The notes below the pieces were generated by a model. That model saw only the letters and a program-made list of their open reading frames with translations. It had not been told where the DNA came from and did not search any database. 64,000 nucleotides of DNA. Source: Mycocentrospora acerina. Taxonomy: Eukaryota > Ascomycota > Dothideomycetes > Pleosporales. A program made the translations under genes and the position numbers. Shown here piece by piece: positions 59,901 through 64,000 of the stretch (its first letter is position 1; each line of letters starts with the position of its first letter). The stretch covers positions 248,001-312,000 of the forward strand of contig JAKUHH010000091.1 of NCBI GenBank assembly GCA_022701365.1, written 5' to 3'.

Positions 59901-61862
59901 GGATAATGAGGAGAAGCGGAATCTCATGATTGCCAAGGAGGAAATCAAAGCTGTCGCCTTGGAGTGTGACAGTCGCGTGGGTGAGATGGAACGCAAGGTC
60001 AACCTTACCGATCTACAGGCCAAGCTCATCCTGCGACCGGGCATGCAACGCGTTGAACTCAATCTTGACCACCTGGGCCGAGAACTCATCTTCCGTGGCG
60101 ACTTGCAGAGAATGGGAGGTAGTCGATTCAACTGGGTCGAAACTCACGCACTGCTCTTCGATCACTACTTGGTGCTGGCGAAGATGGTGGCATTCCGGGA
60201 GCAAGACGGCATCACAAACTCGCAAAAGTACGACGTCTCGAGACTGCCGATACCCATGGATCTCCTCGTTCTCGAAAGCGAGGACGATGACCCAGTTGTA
60301 CGCTCCACTATGAAGGGAATTTCGTCAGTAACTACAGTCGCTGGTAAAGTCAGCGCTAGTTCTGGGCGATCTAGCGGCAGTCCTGGGCCAGGCTCACTAC
60401 AGCATGCTCACACATCCACTTCCATGGGATCGCAGGGCACGAGCGGATCTGGGAAGACATTGGGCAACACCATTACAATCGACAGCAGCAAGGACGAGAA
60501 GATTCTGTATCCTTTCAGGGTCAAGCATCTCGGCAAAGAAACGTACACACTGTATGCTTCGTCGGCACAAAACCGAGCCGAATGGTGTGACAAGCTCATC
60601 ATTGCAAAGACACAACATGCGGCTGCCTTGTTTGCTCAGAATGCGGAACCCTTCCGACTTCGCGTCATGGCCGATGCGGCTTTTGCGTACGATAGTGCGA
60701 TACCTTCACAAAGAGGTATCACAATCAAGGGCACGCCGCTTGATCGGGCCATTGAAGATGTAGAGAAGCTGTACGCCAACTCGGGCCGCCCGGTACCAGT
60801 ATGTCGAGCTCGTGTCAACTGCGCAACAGCCTTCCATCAGCCGCAGGGTAAGCATATGGTGGCTGTGGGAACAGACATTGGCGTGTTTGTTGCGGAATTC
60901 GGCAATCCTCGAGTCTGGTCAAAGGTAAGTCGTGCCGCTCTGATATTGCGAACGTCTGCTAACCAGCACAGGCGGTACAAGTGCCCCGAGTTACCCAAGT
61001 TGCAGTCCTTGAACAGTTTAGCCTTATGCTGCTCATCTCAGACAAGTCACTCATAGCATACCACCTTGACGCCATATGCCCTGTGTCTGGCGTTCCCCCT
61101 TCCAACGACTCGTCACGCCGCGCACCCCAGAAACTCTCTGGTGCTCGCGACATTGGATTCTTCGCCACGGGTGTCATGAAAGACCGGACTCTAGTCTTTT
61201 ACAAGAAACGCGAGAGTCTCTCATCCACCTTTAAGGTCCTCGAACCCGTGTACCAAAAGTCGACGGAAAAGAAGTCCCGTCTATGGAAATCAGGGCGCAC
61301 AGAATACTTCCGCGACTACGACGAGTTTTACATCCCCGCCGACTGCTTTACAATCAACCTCTTCCAGTCGAGTCTCGCCATCAGCACAGCCAAGGGCTTC
61401 GAGGTGCTGACGCTCGACAAAAAGCTCCCCTGGAGCGTGCCAGACCTCAAACAGCAACACGTCGCGACTATTGCGTCCCGCCTGCAAAACCAGAACCCAC
61501 TTGGCATGTTCCGCCTCTCGGACCAAGAATTCCTCCTCTGCTACGAAGAATGCGCCGTCTACATCAACAAAAACGGCGACATTAGCCGCTCTGTCATCAT
61601 GGAGTTTGTCGGCAAGGCCAAATCCGCCGCCCTCTACGGCCCTTATATTCTGCTCTTCGACCCAGACTTTGTCGAGATTCGAAATGCGCAAAACGGCCGC
61701 CTCCGACAGGTCATTAGCGGGCGCGACGTCAAGTGTCTAGACGACGGGCTGAGCGGGACCTCGGCACACTCAAGGACCATCAAGGTCGCGTTGCAGCATC
61801 CCCAGCAGGAGAGGTGTCAGGTTGTGGTCGAGTTGGTGCTTAATGAAGGGTTGAAGGAGTAG
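56908..61862 (+). CDS. ROM2: Rho1 guanine nucleotide exchange factor, Rom2-like
   Basis: Two exons, 56908-60924 and 60972-61862, joined in phase 0 across a 47-nt GTAAGT...CAG intron; 1635 residues. The ATG at 56908 has a GCCATG context. Order of parts: a Ser/Pro/Gln-rich disordered region (1-660); a DEP-like region (about 664-760, D-F-K-R-C-T-E-P-W-A-L-S-S-I then E-E-W-L-K-F); a conserved G-R-C-Y-S-H-H-C box; a RhoGEF (DH) domain (about 830-1030) with E-R-Q-N-I-L-H-E-I and L-K-G-P-I-D-R-L-Q-R-Y; a PH domain (about 1050-1240); and a C-terminal CNH domain (about 1250-1620). This is the layout of fungal Rom1/Rom2, which activate Rho1 at the plasma membrane in the cell-wall-integrity pathway. The disordered N-terminus is long compared with the yeast protein. 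Confidence 0.93.
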
Positions 61863-63299
61863 GTGTGAGTGTAGGAGTACATGTAGGATGCGTTTGATTG
61901 ATCTTGCTTGTTGGTTGAAGGTATATTTCTCGTCAGGCTTAGCAAAATCTGCGGCAGTCGCGGCGGCGACGACGATGATGATGACGATGATATGAAGATG
62001 GAAGGTGAACAGAATTGAATTGGATTGGATTGGATTTAACAGAGGAACAAAGCACCCTTGTACGGATCTACCGGGTCGTAACACCCCATTTAGTTTGGCG
62101 GGGGGAAGCGTTTTTGTCGCTTGTTGTTTGCTGTTTGCTTGTTTTTTTTGCATATCGTCGTATTTTTATCTTTTTTCGTTTTCTTCTTCTTCTACTGAGA
62201 GCGGGTGGATGGATACCTTGTCTTGTCTTGTCTTGCCTTGCTTTGCTGTGCTGTGCTGTGTTGTGCTGTGCTGTGTTGTGCTGTGCTTTGCTGTCGTTTT
62301 TTTAATCATCTCGCCATGTATCGTCTCGTTTTTCGTGCATTGAGGCGTTCTTGTTGGATGAGGGAAGCTGGTTATGCGCTTGCTGGATAGGTAGTAAGTA
62401 GCATAAGGAAATGAAACAATATAAACATCTTGTTCCATGCTAAAATTGTGATTTGTGACTAGCAAGTGCGATTTTTGCTTTACTTGGTGTTATGTTGCTG
62501 GCTTGTTATGTAGTTTTTCATCTTGTTCTGGGTTTGCTATCGGCGATGAGATGTTGTTACGTGTCCATTTGACGTGTCCTTGGTAAGAGGTGAGGATGGA
62601 GATAGATGGTGAGTAGATAAGTATGTAGGTAGATTACATATGGTACGAGCATATTCAAATGTCTATCTACATCTGCTAGTCTGACAATAACTGGAGTCTT
62701 GCTGTGCACTGTTTAGTGCTTCGTAAGGCTTGCCACGGCGTTGGCGGCTATTTGGTTTTACCTACTGGTGTGTGGCGCGTGGGTACATTGGGACTTTGAG
62801 ATGGGAGTCCAATGTGCGCTGAATGGGCAACTGATAGTTGGGAGATGAGCGTTGCCGACGTTGATAAGACGGAGAGTGGTCATAGCTTTGTATAAAGTCG
62901 TGATGCATGTTCGAAAGTGCCATCTGTTCACGCAGGACTGAAGCATGTTTTTGGCGCATATCCTCTGGGCAGACCAATCGCCCCCTTGAAACGCCAGCTA
63001 GAACTGGAACGCCTTCACAGTTCGTCTGCTTACCTGGTTCTTCGAAAATTCCATATAGGCGTTGGGTGGCGGGTAGGGAGCTTCTATTTACGTGCTGCAC
63101 CAGTAGATGATCGTGCAAGGCCAAAGAACAATGGTCGTCTCGCAGTCGAACTGGTTGAACGCTGTTTGGGGTGTCTGAGGCGTATGTCCCACATTCACTG
63201 CCTTTCCGTCACTTGGTACCAACAGCGTCCAAGCGTCGGTAGTGACCTGAGTCCTTGGGCAGAACTGGGGAATGTGTTGATGCAAATCCTCCAACTCGG
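61863..63299. other. Intergenic with low-complexity sequence
   Basis: Holds the 3' end of the Rho GEF transcript. A GCTGT run lies at 62219-62293. A minus-strand frame of about 147 codons (to 62762) has no ATG near its upstream end and no match. Confidence 0.4.
62219..62293. repeat. GTCTT then GTGCT/GTGTT pentanucleotide repeat
   Basis: Imperfect 5-bp units for about 75 bp in the downstream flank of the Rho GEF gene. Confidence 0.85.
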
Positions 63300-64000
63300 T
63301 CAGTAGTCCTGTATGCCCGTCTCCCCTACGAGCACCTTCTCTTTTCCCTCGCCGTCCGAGTCAAAGTCGCTCTCCATGCTCTCAAACCACCTGTCCTGCA
63401 AATCCCTCTCCTCCTCTGGGTCATCATACTTTTGGCTGTTGTCCACCGTCTTGTACTCAAAGTCCTCATCAGCACCCCTCAGAAACCTCTGAGTCATCTC
63501 GTCGACCCACCAGGCCCTCCCTTCCTCTTTGGTCATGGGTATGTCGTCCTTGTCCTCCTCGACAATCTGCCCCTGTGGCCCGCGGTTGTATACGAACAGC
63601 GAGTGGGGGTTCGGTTGCTGCAGGGCGTCCTTCTTGGCCTCTGCCCTCCACAAGTCCGTGGCCATCTGGCCTGAAAAGCCCTTGCGACGACCCTCGGCCT
63701 CGCGCTCGGTGGCGGTCTGGAAGCGGCGGATCAGGCGGTCGTAGAGAAGCGGGTCGGCGAGCTCGAGGGAGCTGTCAGAGAAGTAGTCGGGGTGCAGTTC
63801 GAGGTAGCGTTTGCGCCGGTTTTTTGCCGTGAGGTTGCGGCTTCCTTGGGGCGAGTAGATTTGCATGGCTGTGTCTGCGGCGCCCATGGCTGTGTCCTGG
63901 TCGGCGTGGGGAGACTTGTTGCCGTCGGCGTTGGTGGGCGTAGTCACGGGGCTCGGAGGGCTCGCAGCGGTTGCATTCGCGTTGGCGGGGCGCAGAGTCA
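63300..64000 (-). CDS. DUF2052 / CCDC97-like protein (5' end outside the window)
   Basis: The frame is open from the window edge and ends at 63300. Family signatures are visible: N-R-R-K-R-Y-L-E-L-H-P-D-Y-F, L-E-L-A-D-P-L-L-Y-D-R-L-I-R-R-F-Q-T and E-R-E-A-E-G-R. M-T-K-E-E-G-R-A-W-W and E-M-T-Q-R-F-L-R-G-A-D follow, then an acidic tail ending in G-E-T-G-I-Q-D-Y. CCDC97 has been linked to the spliceosomal SF3B complex in animals. That link is known of the animal protein only and is not shown here. No ATG lies within the window ahead of the conserved part, so the start lies beyond 64000 or in an upstream exon. Confidence 0.88.
   Translation of the reverse strand, partial: TLRPANANATAASPPSPVTTPTNADGNKSPHADQDTAMGAADTAMQIYSPQGSRNLTAKNRRKRYLELHPDYFSDSSLELADPLLYDRLIRRFQTATEREAEGRRKGFSGQMATDLWRAEAKKDALQQPNPHSLFVYNRGPQGQIVEEDKDDIPMTKEEGRAWWVDEMTQRFLRGADEDFEYKTVDNSQKYDDPEEERDLQDRWFESMESDFDSDGEGKEKVLVGETGIQDY

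Noticed and set aside
62762..63205. Minus-strand frame of about 147 codons next to the DUF2052 gene
   Set aside because: No ATG near its upstream end, no motif, and a possible splice donor inside it; kept out for lack of support.

Overview
The window reads as nuclear DNA of a filamentous ascomycete, most likely a Dothideomycete of the Pleosporales type. The genes carry short GT-AG introns (about 47-210 nt). A HET-domain protein, a DUF3176 membrane protein, an Ipk1 kinase, a Rom2-type Rho GEF, a YAT amino-acid permease and a FucP-type transporter are all present. GC-balanced gene blocks alternate with AT-rich, repeat-bearing, gene-poor stretches that look RIP-affected. Exon joins below were made by eye from splice signals and frame continuity; there is no transcript evidence.

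Layout. 0-5.5 kb: a small EthD-like protein, a HET protein, a DUF952 protein and inositol-pentakisphosphate 2-kinase. 5.5-12 kb: a gene-poor stretch with two minus-strand tRNA genes, one an intron-bearing elongator tRNA-Met and one Lys(UUU)-like. 12.2-14.8 kb: a large disordered protein. 16-49 kb: an accessory block. It holds a DUF3176 membrane protein, a candidate secreted Kex2-processed small protein, three paralogues of an unrecognised TPR-like family, an unrecognised 1238-residue nuclear-type protein, a broken relative of that protein, an L-fucose-permease-like MFS gene with a decayed partial copy 8.5 kb away, an AT-rich desert (42.6-46.4 kb) and a RanBP2-type zinc-finger protein. 50.6-64 kb: a short unknown gene, an amino-acid permease, a broken coiled-coil-like gene with 18-bp repeats, a Rom2-like Rho GEF and, running off the right edge, a DUF2052/CCDC97 protein.

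How the parts relate. The flanks are housekeeping in character: inositol phosphate synthesis, Rho1/cell-wall-integrity signalling and nutrient uptake. The 16-49 kb block looks like a fast-evolving compartment. It combines lineage-specific duplicated genes, relics of the same genes, dispersed degenerate repeats and a predicted secreted protein. One TPR-like paralogue (46.5 kb) and the 1238-residue protein (32-36 kb) share a short C-terminal motif (VP..[IL]..RY.ETI.R), which hints that they belong to one system. I could not assign either to a known function.
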